Shown: in pieces, positions 36,535 to 46,296 of the stretch
Numbering within the stretch: the first letter of the stretch is position 1
How the letters are laid out: each line of letters opens with the position of its first letter
Assembly (NCBI GenBank): GCA_022600955.1
Contig: JAHZJK010000016.1
Coordinates: forward strand, 35,637 to 99,636
DNA from: Gammaproteobacteria bacterium
GTDB taxonomy: Bacteria > Pseudomonadota > Gammaproteobacteria > Steroidobacterales > Woeseiaceae
Length of the DNA stretch: 64,000 nt
Direction: 5' to 3'
Position numbers and translations under genes: made by a program
The notes under the pieces: generated by a model
Seen by the model: only the letters and a program-made list of their open reading frames with translations
What the model was told of the DNA's origin: nothing
The model's database searches: none

Positions 36535-36640
36535 ATCTCTATGCCTCCGGCATTAAAAACGCCACGTCCATCGGGCTAGCCGGCGGCGGGTGGCGCATGT
36601 GGTAAAGGTGTTTCCAGGCGGACCTCTGAATAGCGTGCGC

Positions 36641-36669
36641 ATTATAGTGGCAGACCCCTTCTATCGCAA
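36641..36669 (-). promoter_or_regulatory. Sigma-70 promoter of the atp operon
   Basis: On the minus strand TTGCGA (36669-36664), a 17-base spacer and a perfect TATAAT (36646-36641) form a strong sigma-70 promoter. It predicts a start near 36634 and a leader of about 100 bases before atpI. The 313-base gap 36535-36847 between atpI and the divergent EAL gene holds this promoter and an inverted repeat AGGGCC/GGCCCT (36688-36719) of unknown role; no gene is visible in it. Confidence 0.75.
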
Positions 36670-36847
36670 CACGTTTCGGCTCATTTCAGGGCCCTCTTTT
36701 GAAGCTTTTCGGTGGCCCTTTCCCCCGGTTTTTTAAGGGTTTTCGAGCTTTTCCTGCGATTGCGACATAAAGCCCGTCAGACGACATCAAGATTGGCCGC
36801 GAACGGACGATAAAGGTTGTACAGATCCTTATTGATGGACCGCTAAT

Positions 36848-38011
36848 ATGTTGTTGATTGCCAGTGAGACTATTCGCACCAGCCGCGCGCTGAACGACGT
36901 TGCTCGCGAAATGAGCTTCACACTGAGCTTCTTCGCCGCTGCAGACACCTTTGCCGAGCTGATGCTTGGCCAGTCTCGCCGCATCATTGTGCTGACAGAG
37001 TCCGATGTGACGTCGGCTACGCTGCACGCACTCAAAGCTGCCAGGGACCGCACACCATTCGGGGTAATTGTCGCCGCAGATCGCACCTCTTTGCGCGGCA
37101 GCTCGGAGGCTGAGGTGGTCAGCAAGCTCGTTGAGCTCGACAATATCGAATGGGTTGGGAAAGATTTCGACTTTGACCGCCTGAGTGCCTCGGCGCGCCG
37201 CTGCCGGCGCCGCATGTTGCGAATTTCTCGAGGAGAGGTCGAGCAAGCGCTGGATGATGGCCAGTTTGTGCTGCGCTACCAACCCAAAGTTGAGCGCACC
37301 TCGAAGTCTGAGTGGACCACCCGCGAAGCTGAAGCGCTGGTTCGCTGGCACCATCCGGAAAACGGCCTCATGGGCCCGCTGGAATTCCTGCCGGAAGTTG
37401 AAGCATTTGGTCTGATGGGTCGTCTCAGCGAGTTCGTTTTGCGTGAAGCCGCCAACCAGCTGCTTGCATGGCGCAAGCGGGGCATCGAGCTCAACTCTTG
37501 CATCAACCTCGCATCAAGCCAGCTCGGCGATCCGAACCTGGCTCGAACCTGCGCGGCCATCGTCCGTGACCTGGGACTTGAGTGCTCGAGCTTCACATTT
37601 GAGGTCGTCGAGCAGGACCTTGCGGACCCCGACGCGCCGCACATCAAATCTTTGGTCGCATTACGTGCGGAGGGTTTCAGAGTCTGTCTTGACGACTTTC
37701 GTGTTGCAGCATCCTCGCTCAGTGCTTTTGAGCAGCTGCCGTTCGACGAGATAAAGATTCACGCCTCGGCGTTGCGGCGCGCCCAGAATGACAAAGTCGC
37801 CATGACGGTGCTCGCCGCGGTCACCGGGCTCGCGCACAATCTTGGTATGTCGGTCTGCGCCGAAGGCGTAGAAGATGAAGAAACGTTCGCGTTTTTGAAG
37901 ACGATTGAGTGCGATAAGATGCAGGGCTTTCTGATATCCGAGGCCGTAATTCCAAGCATTATTCGTCGCGTCTACTCGGCCATGGAAGGCGCCAACGACG
38001 AAGTCGCCTGA
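36848..38011 (+). CDS. EAL-domain protein (c-di-GMP phosphodiesterase family) with degenerate receiver-like N-terminus
   Basis: 387 residues, no membrane segment. Residues 1-120 alternate strands and helices like a response-regulator receiver, but no phospho-acceptor Asp cluster is evident. The EAL domain covers about 130-380 and keeps the catalytic set: EALVRW at 162-167, Asn220 in SCINLASSQL, FEVVE at 251-255, LDDF at 281-284, Lys303 in EIKIH, AEGVED at 338-343 and MQGF at 358-361. Loop 6, usually DDFGTGYSSL, reads DDFRVAASSL, so activity may be weak or the protein may be only a c-di-GMP sensor. It stands between parB and the atp operon, its stop 5 bases from the parB stop. Confidence 0.9.
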   Translation: MLLIASETIRTSRALNDVAREMSFTLSFFAAADTFAELMLGQSRRIIVLTESDVTSATLHALKAARDRTPFGVIVAADRTSLRGSSEAEVVSKLVELDNIEWVGKDFDFDRLSASARRCRRRMLRISRGEVEQALDDGQFVLRYQPKVERTSKSEWTTREAEALVRWHHPENGLMGPLEFLPEVEAFGLMGRLSEFVLREAANQLLAWRKRGIELNSCINLASSQLGDPNLARTCAAIVRDLGLECSSFTFEVVEQDLADPDAPHIKSLVALRAEGFRVCLDDFRVAASSLSAFEQLPFDEIKIHASALRRAQNDKVAMTVLAAVTGLAHNLGMSVCAEGVEDEETFAFLKTIECDKMQGFLISEAVIPSIIRRVYSAMEGANDEVA

Positions 38012-38016
38012 CGCGG

Positions 38017-38904
38017 CTACTTGATGTGTTTCAGGATGCCGTCGAGCTCATCAAGGCTGTTATAGGCAATAACAATCTTGCCAGCGCCTTTGCCACCGTG
38101 ATCGACCTTCACTTTGGCGCCAAGCTTTTCCGAGACCTCGATCTCAAGCCTGCGGATGTCCGCATTTTGTGCCGGTGCCGTTCTCGCCGGTTTTGGCGCG
38201 CCACCATCCAGCAATCGCTTCACGAGACGCTCGGTTTCACGGACTGACATGCCTTTCTTCGCCACCTGCCGCGCCGCATCGAATTGCTGTGCCGGGCTCG
38301 AGATCGCCAGCAATGCACGCGCATGCCCCATCTCGATTTTGCGATCCTCAAGCAGCGGCTTCACCTTATCTGACAGTTCCTGCAATCGCAGCAGGTTGCT
38401 GACTGACGCTCGCGAGCGTCCAACGGCCTTTGCGGCTTCCGCGTGCGTCAGATCGAACTCGCTGATCAGGCGCTCCAGCGCGCGCGCCTCTTCAAGCGGG
38501 TTCAGGTTTTCTCGCTGAATATTTTCGATGAGCGCCATGGCGATAGCAGACTCATCAGGTACGTCGCGTATTACGGCCGGGATTTCTGCGAGCCCGGCAA
38601 TCTGCGCTGCCCGCCAGCGGCGTTCGCCCGCAATAATCTCGTAGCGCTGCGTGTTGCCGCTTTTGGTCAGGGGCCGCGCAACAATTGGCTGCACAACGCC
38701 CTGCGACCTGATCGACTCCGCGAGCTCCTCAAGCGAGTCCTGTCGCATGTCCACGCGCGGCTGATACTGGCCACGCTGTAATAATTCGACCGGCAGGTTC
38801 TTCAACGTGTCGTTGCCGGGCTCTGTGTCCGGGCGGGATACCGCAACCATCGGCTTGGTCAGTAGCGCATCAAGGCCGCGGCCCAATCTTTTCTTTGGTG
38901 ACAT
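38017..38904 (-). CDS. parB: Chromosome-partitioning protein ParB
   Basis: 295 residues. CTP-dependent DNA clamp that loads at parS near the origin. The N-domain has the conserved GERRWRAAQIAGLAEIPAVIRD and ENIQRENLNPLEEARAL boxes. The helix-turn-helix lies at about 150-200 (THAEAAKAVGRSRASVSNLLRL), and a C-terminal dimer domain ends YNSLDELDGILKHIK. It opens with SPKKRLGRGLDALL, typical of chromosomal ParB. Nine bases after parA. I did not see a close parS match in the window. Confidence 0.98.
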   Translation of the reverse strand: MSPKKRLGRGLDALLTKPMVAVSRPDTEPGNDTLKNLPVELLQRGQYQPRVDMRQDSLEELAESIRSQGVVQPIVARPLTKSGNTQRYEIIAGERRWRAAQIAGLAEIPAVIRDVPDESAIAMALIENIQRENLNPLEEARALERLISEFDLTHAEAAKAVGRSRASVSNLLRLQELSDKVKPLLEDRKIEMGHARALLAISSPAQQFDAARQVAKKGMSVRETERLVKRLLDGGAPKPARTAPAQNADIRRLEIEVSEKLGAKVKVDHGGKGAGKIVIAYNSLDELDGILKHIK

Positions 38905-38912
38905 TTGTGTTC

Positions 38913-39698
38913 CTACACGGCTTCGGCAATGCGGGCGTCTTCACGCCGCAAAATTTCACCGGCCAGTGCCAGATAGGCGATCGCGCCTCGGGAAGATCGA
39001 TCGTGCAACAACACCGGGCGGCCAAAACTGGGGGCTTCGGCGAGGCGGATGTTTCGTGGCACGACAGTACGGAAGACTTTGCGGTCGAAGTGTTCGGTCA
39101 GTTGCAGCGACACCTCATTGGACAGGTTCACGCGCGGGTCAAACATGGTTCGGAGAATGCCGTACATCTCGAGATCGGGGTTCACCGAATCGCGCACCTG
39201 CTCGATCGTTCGCAGCAGGGCGCTGAGCCCCTCAAGTGCGTAGTACTCGCATTGCATGGGGATGAGAACACCGTCCGCAGCCGTCAGTGCGTTGACCGTC
39301 AGCATATTTATAGAGGGCGGGCAGTCAATGAGAATAAAATCGTACAGTCCTGCTACAGGTGCGAGGGCCTTCTTGAGCTTCATCTCGCGGCCGATCTCCT
39401 GCAGCAAATTAACCTCGGCAAGCGTGAGGTCTTCATTGCCGGGCAACAAGGCAAAGCCTCCTTCTGGTGGCGATACAATCGTATCTGCCGCTGAGGCTTC
39501 ACCCAACAAGACGTCGCAAGCCGAATACTCGACTTCCATCTTGTTGACGCCGCAGCCCATCGTCGCGTTACCTTGTGGATCCATGTCCACAAGCAACACG
39601 CGCCGCTGTGTGGCAGCGAGCGATGCGGCCAGATTGACGCAAGTCGTGGTTTTACCCACTCCGCCTTTCTGGTTCGCTACAGCTAAGATTCGTGTCAT
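38913..39698 (-). CDS. parA: Chromosome-partitioning ATPase ParA (Soj)
   Basis: 261 residues from the ATG at 39698 (MTRILAVANQKGGVGKTT); the open frame upstream to 39770 overlaps rsmG and lacks similarity. Deviant Walker A KGGVGKTTTCVNLA with the signature Lys, switch regions VDMDPQGNATMG and LIDCPPS. It drives origin segregation with ParB. The rsmG-parA-parB order is typical of proteobacterial origin-proximal loci. Confidence 0.98.
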   Translation of the reverse strand: MTRILAVANQKGGVGKTTTCVNLAASLAATQRRVLLVDMDPQGNATMGCGVNKMEVEYSACDVLLGEASAADTIVSPPEGGFALLPGNEDLTLAEVNLLQEIGREMKLKKALAPVAGLYDFILIDCPPSINMLTVNALTAADGVLIPMQCEYYALEGLSALLRTIEQVRDSVNPDLEMYGILRTMFDPRVNLSNEVSLQLTEHFDRKVFRTVVPRNIRLAEAPSFGRPVLLHDRSSRGAIAYLALAGEILRREDARIAEAV

Positions 39699-39711
39699 TG
39701 GCTTGGCTCTT

Positions 39712-40332
39712 TTACCCTCGGCGACGCAGTAACACAGCATGCCGCGATCCCTGCTCGAGACCCGGCACATCCAGCTCCATTACTTCGTGTTGCCACGGAG
39801 ATTGTAACTCTTCTAATTCTTCTGCCGGGTAGCGCCCTTTCAGCGCTACGAACACCCCGTCCTCTCCTACGTGATGTCCAGCGATCTCGACAAGTCGTGG
39901 CAATGCAGCCAGCGCTCGTGCAATCACGGTATCAAAGCGCTGGCCGGGTGCATAGTCCTCGCCGCGGGCTTTGACTGTTTTGACATTATCCAGACCCAGC
40001 ATTCCGGCCGCATGCTGAGCGAACATGACCTTCTTATTGTTGCTGTCGAGCAACGTAAACTGTCGCTCCGGCTCGACGATAGCGAGTGGCAGACCCGGAA
40101 AACCGGCGCCAGTGCCAACATCGAGCACACTGCGGCCATGCAGTAGCGGCGCTGCGACCAGGCTGTCGATCAGGTGGGTTGTGACCATTTCGTCGCGATC
40201 ACGCACCGCCGTGAGGTTCACCTTGCGATTCCACCGCTCCAGCTCATCCAGCAGTGTGCCAAGCTTTTCAGCCGCGTCCTGCGGAAATTCGCGCCCCAGG
40301 CGCGACAGCTCAGATGCGATGGTGGACGTCAA
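39712..40332 (-). CDS. rsmG: 16S rRNA (guanine527-N7)-methyltransferase
   Basis: 206 residues. SAM-dependent methyltransferase of 16S rRNA G527; loss gives low-level streptomycin resistance in other bacteria. The SAM site is VLDVGTGAGFPGLPLAI, and later AVRDRDEMVTTHLIDSL and RALAALPRLVEI are typical of RsmG/GidB. It overlaps the S9 peptidase gene by 4 bases upstream. Its common partner mnmG lies 15 kb away in this window. Confidence 0.97.
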   Translation of the reverse strand: MTSTIASELSRLGREFPQDAAEKLGTLLDELERWNRKVNLTAVRDRDEMVTTHLIDSLVAAPLLHGRSVLDVGTGAGFPGLPLAIVEPERQFTLLDSNNKKVMFAQHAAGMLGLDNVKTVKARGEDYAPGQRFDTVIARALAALPRLVEIAGHHVGEDGVFVALKGRYPAEELEELQSPWQHEVMELDVPGLEQGSRHAVLLRRRG

Positions 40333-42266
40333 TCGTCTACCAGGTGTTGTTGCAGAAAAAGGATCGTCGCTTGCTGGTAGACATCGCGATTCTCTTTTTT
40401 CCGGTAGCCATGCCCTTCGTTGAGCGCATTCATGTACCAGACCGTTTGCCCTTGTGAGCGCAACGCCTCGACCATCTGGATCGCCTCCGTCACCGGTACT
40501 CTCGGATCGTTCTCGCCCTGCACAATAAACATTGGCACATCGATTTTATCGACGTTGTTCAGCGGACTGATCTCCTCGAGATGTGCGCGCATTGCCGGGT
40601 CGCGCTCATCGCCGTACTCCGCACGGCGCAGATCGCGTCGATAATCCTGAGTGTTTTCGAGAAAGGTGACGAAATTACTGATGCCGACAATATCGACGGC
40701 CGCTCGCAGACGGTCAGAATAGTGCACGGCACTCGCAAGCACCATGTAGCCGCCGTAGCTGCCACCAAAAACAGCGACGCGGCTTGCATCAAGGTCCGGC
40801 TGCGTTTTAATCCAGTCCAGCAACGCGCCAATGTCCCTGACCGAGTCCTCTCGTTTGAAGCCATTGTCGAGGCCCAGGTAGGTAGTGCCATAGCCGTTTG
40901 AACCGCGCACATTCGGCTGTATGACGGCGACGCCGAGCTTGTCGAGCCACATCTGGTACGTGCTGCTGAACGACGGCCGCGCCTGACCCTCCGGACCGCC
41001 ATGAATCGAAATGACGACCGGATGCGGACCTTCTCCGCTCGGTCTGTAGACCCACGCAGGAATATTGCGTTGATCAAACGTCGGGTAGTGGACCAGCTCA
41101 GGTATGCGGAATGCCGAAGTATCGAGGCCGCCAACTTCGCTGTGCGTCCAGCGGATTAGCTCGCCATGCTCGAGCGGCGCATCGCCAAGCTCAAGTACGA
41201 ACGCGTCGCGCGGCGTCTGCGTCGTATTCAATGACATACCCAGCTGTCGGCTGCCCGGGCTAAATTTCAAACCGGAAGCGCGCCCGACCGGAACGCTGTC
41301 GACACGTGTGTACTGCTGCGTCGCCGGATCCAGCAGATAGACCCTCGACATGCCGTCTTCATTTGTCACGAAAGCCATGCGCTTGCGGTCATCGCTCACC
41401 ACCGCGCTCGTCACATTCCACGGAATCTCGCCCGTAATAATTTTCGGCGCGCTGCCTGGCTCATTCGCTTGCCAGGCGAGTTGGTTAAAGTCGCTGCCCT
41501 GGTTAGTTATCAGCCAGAAACCATCGTTCGCGTCGTCGAATGCAACAGGGTAATTGACGCTCTTGTTGTCGACTCCTCCGGCAAGCAGCGTGGAGGCGCC
41601 GGTATCCAGGTCGACTACGTGAACACGCGAATCGACGACACTGACATAGTTGGTTGCGAGAATGCGACTGCCGCTCTCAGAAAACTCCGCCGGACCCCAC
41701 CAGCTGCCATCGGGCGACTCGAGTACCACTCGTGTCGCGTCGGGGCTGTCCGGGTCCATTATCCAGATATCGTTTGAGGCGCCGTTGCGACGTGTGCTCT
41801 GATAGGCGAAGCGCGTGCCGCGTCGGTCCCAGACTGCGGCGCCATTGCGCGATTCGCCGTCGCTGAGCATGACTTCTTCGTTCGTCTCGGGGTCGAACAT
41901 GAAAACCTGCGCGAATTCGCTGCCGCCAGCGTCGCGTGTATACATCAGGTGACGCGCGCCGGGCTGACGTAATACGCTGCCAACAGGTTCCTCATAGAAT
42001 GTTTGTTGACGACGCGCACCCATTGGCATGTCGACACGATGTATTGAGTCGACATCGCCGAAACTTGTGGACACGTAGATACCGCTGCCGTCTTCTGTCC
42101 ACGCGCGAAACCCGGCCGCCCGTACGCTTTGGTAGCGGAACAGGTCGCGCACAATCTCACGCGGGATTTCGGGGACGTCCTGAACAACGAGATTGCCGTT
42201 ATTGAGAACGCGCTCTTCAGCCATTGCTGCCAGCGGCAGCAACGCCAGTAGCAGCAGGCTACGCAA
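40329..42266 (-). CDS. S9 family prolyl-oligopeptidase-type serine peptidase, secreted
   Basis: 645 residues if started at the TTG at 42266, which gives a clean signal peptide ([16 protein letters not shown]). The frame is open to 42383, but that would overlap prpD by 125 bases. An N-terminal beta-propeller region (about 50-380, with DPP4/TolB-like [16 protein letters not shown] repeats) precedes an alpha/beta hydrolase domain. Catalytic Ser is in GGSYGGYM, Asp in QGENDPRVP and His in [12 protein letters not shown]. It should cleave short proline-containing or acyl-blocked peptides in the periplasm. It overlaps prpD by 8 bases and rsmG by 4 bases, so it may be read together with both. Confidence 0.9.
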   Translation of the reverse strand: MRSLLLLALLPLAAMAEERVLNNGNLVVQDVPEIPREIVRDLFRYQSVRAAGFRAWTEDGSGIYVSTSFGDVDSIHRVDMPMGARRQQTFYEEPVGSVLRQPGARHLMYTRDAGGSEFAQVFMFDPETNEEVMLSDGESRNGAAVWDRRGTRFAYQSTRRNGASNDIWIMDPDSPDATRVVLESPDGSWWGPAEFSESGSRILATNYVSVVDSRVHVVDLDTGASTLLAGGVDNKSVNYPVAFDDANDGFWLITNQGSDFNQLAWQANEPGSAPKIITGEIPWNVTSAVVSDDRKRMAFVTNEDGMSRVYLLDPATQQYTRVDSVPVGRASGLKFSPGSRQLGMSLNTTQTPRDAFVLELGDAPLEHGELIRWTHSEVGGLDTSAFRIPELVHYPTFDQRNIPAWVYRPSGEGPHPVVISIHGGPEGQARPSFSSTYQMWLDKLGVAVIQPNVRGSNGYGTTYLGLDNGFKREDSVRDIGALLDWIKTQPDLDASRVAVFGGSYGGYMVLASAVHYSDRLRAAVDIVGISNFVTFLENTQDYRRDLRRAEYGDERDPAMRAHLEEISPLNNVDKIDVPMFIVQGENDPRVPVTEAIQMVEALRSQGQTVWYMNALNEGHGYRKKENRDVYQQATILFLQQHLVDD

Positions 42267-43707
42267 CGAGCAGCGCCATGAAGTCGTCCACGTCTGTCGC
42301 GGCGAGCTGGTCCCTGTCCGCGCACAGAGCATTGAGTGCCTCCCACTGCTTCGCGGCAAGCTTCGGCGACACGCTGTCGACAAATTTTTGCTTGAGAACC
42401 GGGATGCCCTCTTCGCGGCGCTCGCGGTGCCCTATCGGGAAGTCGACGGCGATGCGATCTGTGCTGCTGCCGTCCTTGAAAATGATCTGTACCGCATTAC
42501 CAATGTAGCGAAGGTCCGGATCAAAGTAGTCCTTCGTGTACTGCTCGTTTTCCCTTACCTCCATTTTCTCTCGCAACGCATCAATGCGTGGGTCGGAAGC
42601 AACATTGTCTTCGTAGTCTGCCGCTGTCAGTCGACCGAAGATCAGCGGTACCGCGACCATGTACTGAATGCAGTGATCGCGATCCGCCGGATTATCAAGC
42701 GGGCCGGTCTTGTCGATTATTCGCACACCCGCTTCCTGTGTTTCAATCACGATTCTGTCGATCTCGTCGATGCGATCTTTAACCTTGGTGTGCAGTGTCA
42801 TGGCCGCCTCAACCGCTGTCTGTGAATGGAACTCCGCCGGGTAGGAGATCTTGAATAATACATTCTCCATGACGTAGCTACCGTAGGGCCGCTGGAACTT
42901 GAACGAATTGCCCTTGAACAGGACATCGTAATAACCCCAGGTCGGTGCCGACAACGCGGACGGGTAGCCCATCTCGCCGGTCATCGCGATAAGCGCGAGG
43001 CGCACCGCACGACTGGTTGCATCACCAGCCGCCCAGCTTTTCCGCGAGCCGGTGTTCGGCGCATGCCGGTAGGTACGCAACGAACAACCGTCGACCCAGG
43101 CATTCGAAACGGCGTTCAGAACCGTGTCACGATCACCACCGAGCATGCGCGTGACGACGGCAGTGGTCGCGACTCGTACCAGCAACACATGATCAAGCCC
43201 GACACGGTTATAACTGTTTTCGAGTGCAAGACAGCCCTGGATTTCGTGTGCCATGACGGCTGCTTTCAGAACGTCCAGCATCGTCAGCGGATCTTTGCCC
43301 TCGGCACGTGCCTGCCGACTCAGGTAGTCCGCAATGGCCAGTATCCCGCCAAGATTGTCAGAAGGGTGGCCCCATTCGGCCGCAAGCCAGGTATCGTTGA
43401 AGTCGAGCCAGCGATTCATTGCGCCAATATTGAATGCCGCGAGTACCGGGTCCAGCTCATAGGATGTGCCCGGAACGCGAGCGCCGCCGGAAAGTGTCGC
43501 ACCGGGTACGACCGGCCCCATAAGCTTGGTGCAGGCAGGATAGTCGAGCGCCTGAAAACCACACGCTAACGTATCCATAAGGCAGTAGTGAGCGGTATCG
43601 AGAGCGAGCTCGCTTTTGACTTCATAATCGCAAACGTAGTCGGCGATATCGACAAGCGCCTGATCCCAGTCGGCACGTTCGGCCGAGCGGACAATGACTC
43701 CAGACAT
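42259..43707 (-). CDS. prpD: 2-methylcitrate dehydratase (MmgE/PrpD family)
   Basis: 482 residues, essentially the E. coli PrpD length. Converts 2-methylcitrate to 2-methylaconitate in propionate breakdown. Landmarks: [12 protein letters not shown] near the N-terminus, [32 protein letters not shown] with the conserved His/Asp active-site region, and [12 protein letters not shown]. Ribosome site GGAGACAC precedes the ATG. It follows prpC by 27 bases in a prpBCD operon. No acnD/prpF is present, in line with use of the PrpD-type dehydratase. Confidence 0.96.
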   Translation of the reverse strand: MSGVIVRSAERADWDQALVDIADYVCDYEVKSELALDTAHYCLMDTLACGFQALDYPACTKLMGPVVPGATLSGGARVPGTSYELDPVLAAFNIGAMNRWLDFNDTWLAAEWGHPSDNLGGILAIADYLSRQARAEGKDPLTMLDVLKAAVMAHEIQGCLALENSYNRVGLDHVLLVRVATTAVVTRMLGGDRDTVLNAVSNAWVDGCSLRTYRHAPNTGSRKSWAAGDATSRAVRLALIAMTGEMGYPSALSAPTWGYYDVLFKGNSFKFQRPYGSYVMENVLFKISYPAEFHSQTAVEAAMTLHTKVKDRIDEIDRIVIETQEAGVRIIDKTGPLDNPADRDHCIQYMVAVPLIFGRLTAADYEDNVASDPRIDALREKMEVRENEQYTKDYFDPDLRYIGNAVQIIFKDGSSTDRIAVDFPIGHRERREEGIPVLKQKFVDSVSPKLAAKQWEALNALCADRDQLAATDVDDFMALLVA

Positions 43708-43734
43708 GTGTGTCTCCGTTAAATTAAATAGTGT

Positions 43735-44859
43735 TTAGCCGCGATTTTCGATCGCGACCCAGGGCTGCAGGTCCGGACCGACATAGTCGGCAGCCGGGCG
43801 TATCAACTTGTTATTGGCGCGCTGTTCCATGATGTGCGCGGCCCAACCGGTGATTCGCGAGCAGACAAAAATCGGCGTGAACAGGTACGTGGGAATGCCC
43901 ATAAAATGATAAACGCTGGCTGCGAAAAAGTCGGCATTGGCGAACAACTTTTTCTCGTCCCACATCACTTTTTCGACGGCCTCGGATATTGGGTACAGCG
44001 TCGTGTTGCCGACGTCAGCCGCGAGCTCCTTCGACATGCGTTTGTTGACCGTGTTGCGTGGGTCGGAGGTCGTGTAGACGCGATGCCCAAACCCCATGAT
44101 CAGGTCTTTGTCGCGCAGCTTCTGATGTATGCCATCGGTCGCAGCTTCCGGTGTGTCGTATTCCGAGATTAGCTCCATGGCCGCTTCGTTCGCGCCACCG
44201 TGAAGCGGCCCGCGCAATGCGCCGATTGCGCCACTGACGGCGGAGTGCATATCCGAGAGCGTGCCCGTGATGACCCGGCCGGCAAATGTCGATGCATTGA
44301 ATTCGTGTTCTGCATACAGAATCAGGGTTGTATCGAGGCTCTTGCGATGCAGCTCTTTCGGCGTCTTGTCGTGCAGCATGTGCAGGAAGTGACCTGAGAT
44401 GCTGTTGTCGTCGGTTTGCGTGTCGATGCGAACGCCGTCGGCGTGAAAGCGGTGCCAGTACAGCAGCATGGATGGTAAACAGGCAAGCAGGCGGTCAGCC
44501 GTGTCGAGCTGGTTCGAGAAATCGCCTTCGGGCTCTATGTTGCCGAGAAAAGATACGCCGGTGCGTAACACGTCCATAGGGTGCGCGTCGGCCGGTACCA
44601 TTTCGAGTACCGTTTTCAGCGCATCGGGCAAACCACGGTTGGCCTTGATCTTGTTGATGTAAGCATCGAGCTCAGTCTGAGTCGGCAGAGTACCGTGCAA
44701 CAAAAGGTAGGCCACCTCTTCGAAGCTCGCATTGTCTGCAAGATCATAAATGTCATATCCGCGGTAGGTAAGACCGGCGCCCTCTTTGCCGACCGTGCAC
44801 AACTCTGTTGCGCCCGCAGTGACGCCGGCGAGACCGCCGGTTTTCTTGTTTGCTGCCAT
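43735..44859 (-). CDS. prpC: 2-methylcitrate synthase
   Basis: 374 residues, shorter than housekeeping citrate synthase and right for PrpC. Condenses propionyl-CoA with oxaloacetate. Citrate-synthase motifs: TYRGYDIYDLAD, GALRGPLHGGANEAAM with catalytic His, MGFGHRVYTTSDPR with the second His, and C-terminal SRITGWAAHIMEQR. Its start codon shares a base with the prpB stop (TAATG), so translation is coupled. Confidence 0.97.
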   Translation of the reverse strand: MAANKKTGGLAGVTAGATELCTVGKEGAGLTYRGYDIYDLADNASFEEVAYLLLHGTLPTQTELDAYINKIKANRGLPDALKTVLEMVPADAHPMDVLRTGVSFLGNIEPEGDFSNQLDTADRLLACLPSMLLYWHRFHADGVRIDTQTDDNSISGHFLHMLHDKTPKELHRKSLDTTLILYAEHEFNASTFAGRVITGTLSDMHSAVSGAIGALRGPLHGGANEAAMELISEYDTPEAATDGIHQKLRDKDLIMGFGHRVYTTSDPRNTVNKRMSKELAADVGNTTLYPISEAVEKVMWDEKKLFANADFFAASVYHFMGIPTYLFTPIFVCSRITGWAAHIMEQRANNKLIRPAADYVGPDLQPWVAIENRG

Positions 44860-45749
44860 TATTTATCTCCCGTCTTCAGGCCCTGCTCTTTGAACAGGGT
44901 ATCGAGCTTGTCTTCGTATGCCTGGTAGCCAAGGACGTCGTACAACTCCGTGCGCGTTTGCATGGCATCAACGACAGACTGCTGCGTGCCTTCAGTTTTG
45001 ATGGTTTCGTAAACGCTCATTGCTGCGGCTGACATCGAGCGGAAAGCGCTGAGTGGATACAGCGTCATCGCAACGCCGACTTTCCGAAGTTCGTCCGTTG
45101 TGAACAGCGGAGTCTTGCCAAATTCGGTCAGGTTGGCGAGTACCGGCACCTTAACGGCATCGGTGAACTCACGATATTCCTCAATTGTGGTAAGCGCTTC
45201 AGCGAAGATGCCGTTGGCACCGGCCTCGACGTAGGCACAGGCCCGGTCGATGGCAGCCTGCTGTCCCTCGACCGCATGTGCGTCTGTGCGCGCCATGATG
45301 AAGAACCCGTCGTCGATTCGACCGTCGACCGCGGCTTTTAGCCGATCGCACATCTCGCTCGTTTCGACCAGCGCCTTGCCCGGACGGTGACCGCAGCGCT
45401 TCACCGCGACCTGGTCTTCCATGTGCACTGCTGCTGCGCCAGCCCAGGTCATTTCCCGGACCGTGCGCGAAATCATGAACGCGCTACCCCAGCCTGTGTC
45501 GATGTCGACCAGCAGGGGAAGATCAGAGGCAGAGCATATGCGGCGCACATCCTCCGTGACGTCATTCAGGGTGGTAACAGCAAGGTCGGGCAGTCCGAAC
45601 GAGGCATTGGCCACGCCGGCGCCTGAAAGATAGATGGCTTTGTGGCCTGCGCGCTCGGCAAGCAATGCCGTATATGCGTTGATAGTGCCTACGATCTGAA
45701 GCGGGTTTTCCGCTTCGAGCGCAGCACGGAATCGTGCTCCTGCACTCAT
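44859..45749 (-). CDS. prpB: 2-methylisocitrate lyase
   Basis: 296 residues from the ATG at 45749, identical in length to E. coli PrpB, with GAGG seven bases before; an open upstream start at 45776 adds nine residues of no family value. Splits 2-methylisocitrate into pyruvate and succinate. Active-site loop KRCGHRPGK with catalytic Cys, metal site VDIDTGWG and MARTDA. First gene of prpBCD; a perfect palindrome lies 37 bases upstream. Confidence 0.97.
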   Translation of the reverse strand: MSAGARFRAALEAENPLQIVGTINAYTALLAERAGHKAIYLSGAGVANASFGLPDLAVTTLNDVTEDVRRICSASDLPLLVDIDTGWGSAFMISRTVREMTWAGAAAVHMEDQVAVKRCGHRPGKALVETSEMCDRLKAAVDGRIDDGFFIMARTDAHAVEGQQAAIDRACAYVEAGANGIFAEALTTIEEYREFTDAVKVPVLANLTEFGKTPLFTTDELRKVGVAMTLYPLSAFRSMSAAAMSVYETIKTEGTQQSVVDAMQTRTELYDVLGYQAYEDKLDTLFKEQGLKTGDK

Positions 45750-45785
45750 GTTGAATCCTCGAGTCGAAGGGGCCAATTCACTGGG

Positions 45786-45803
45786 TTTTAATCCAGATTA
45801 AAA
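45786..45803. promoter_or_regulatory. Perfect palindrome upstream of prpB, candidate operator
   Basis: TTTTAATCCAGATTAAAA has 8-base perfect arms around a CA centre and ends 37 bases before the prpB start, a position that would overlap a promoter. The prpR-type regulator usually next to prp operons is absent from the window, so the binding protein is unknown. It is also within the divergent region to hslR (45904). Confidence 0.6.
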
Positions 45804-45903
45804 TTGGCGGGGGCGCGATTCTAAACCACGCGAGGGTCGTTTCCCAAATTGAGCGAACGAACAATTTGCGCTTGCGCTCAAATCACAGCAGAGTCCAACC
45901 CTC

Positions 45904-46293
45904 ATGGCAACGACAAGAAACGCGCTTCGTATTGACCGCTGGCTGTTCTATAGCCGATTTTTCAAGACCCGTGTGCTGGCGACGGCGGCGGTTGCAGGCG
46001 GGCACGTCAAACTTAACGACGATCGCGCCTCGCCTGGCGCTCGGGTCAAACCCGGCGACAGGATAGATCTTGTGCGAGAACGATTGCCTTACTCTTTCGA
46101 AGTGCTCGCCATTCCTGCGAGACGCGGACCCGCCGCTGAGGCGCGGACATGCTATTGCGAGGACGCAGATGTCGTCGCGGAGCGCGAAGCGCTAACGGCC
46201 TCATTGAAGCAGGACCGACTGCTGATGCCTCGAACCCCGGGCAAACCGGACAAACATACGCGTCGCAAGCTCAGGTCCCGCAACCGCGGATAG
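45904..46293 (+). CDS. hslR: S4-domain RNA-binding protein, heat-shock protein 15 family
   Basis: 129 residues, basic. An N-terminal S4 domain (LRIDRWLFYSRFFKTRVLATAAVAGGHVKLND) is followed by a basic tail ending KHTRRKLRSRNRG. Hsp15 rescues stalled 50S subunits carrying peptidyl-tRNA. Divergent from prpB and converging with acuI, with 3 bases between the stops. An inverted repeat TTGAGCG/CGCTCAA (45849-45881) precedes the gene. Confidence 0.93.
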   Translation: MATTRNALRIDRWLFYSRFFKTRVLATAAVAGGHVKLNDDRASPGARVKPGDRIDLVRERLPYSFEVLAIPARRGPAAEARTCYCEDADVVAEREALTASLKQDRLLMPRTPGKPDKHTRRKLRSRNRG

Positions 46294-46296
46294 GGC

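Noticed and set aside
36688..36719. Inverted repeat AGGGCC/GGCCCT upstream of the atp promoter
   Set aside because: GC-rich, large loop and no T-run; neither terminator nor operator can be supported.
36686..37354. 222-residue minus-strand open frame
   Set aside because: It overlies the EAL gene and the atp promoter side, has no family similarity, and the EAL frame opposite is clearly coding.
42267..42383. N-terminal extension of the S9 peptidase
   Set aside because: It overlaps prpD by over 100 bases; the TTG at 42266 gives a proper signal peptide.
45849..45881. Inverted repeat TTGAGCG/CGCTCAA before hslR
   Set aside because: Seven-base arms 19 apart could be chance or a leader hairpin; not enough to call an operator.
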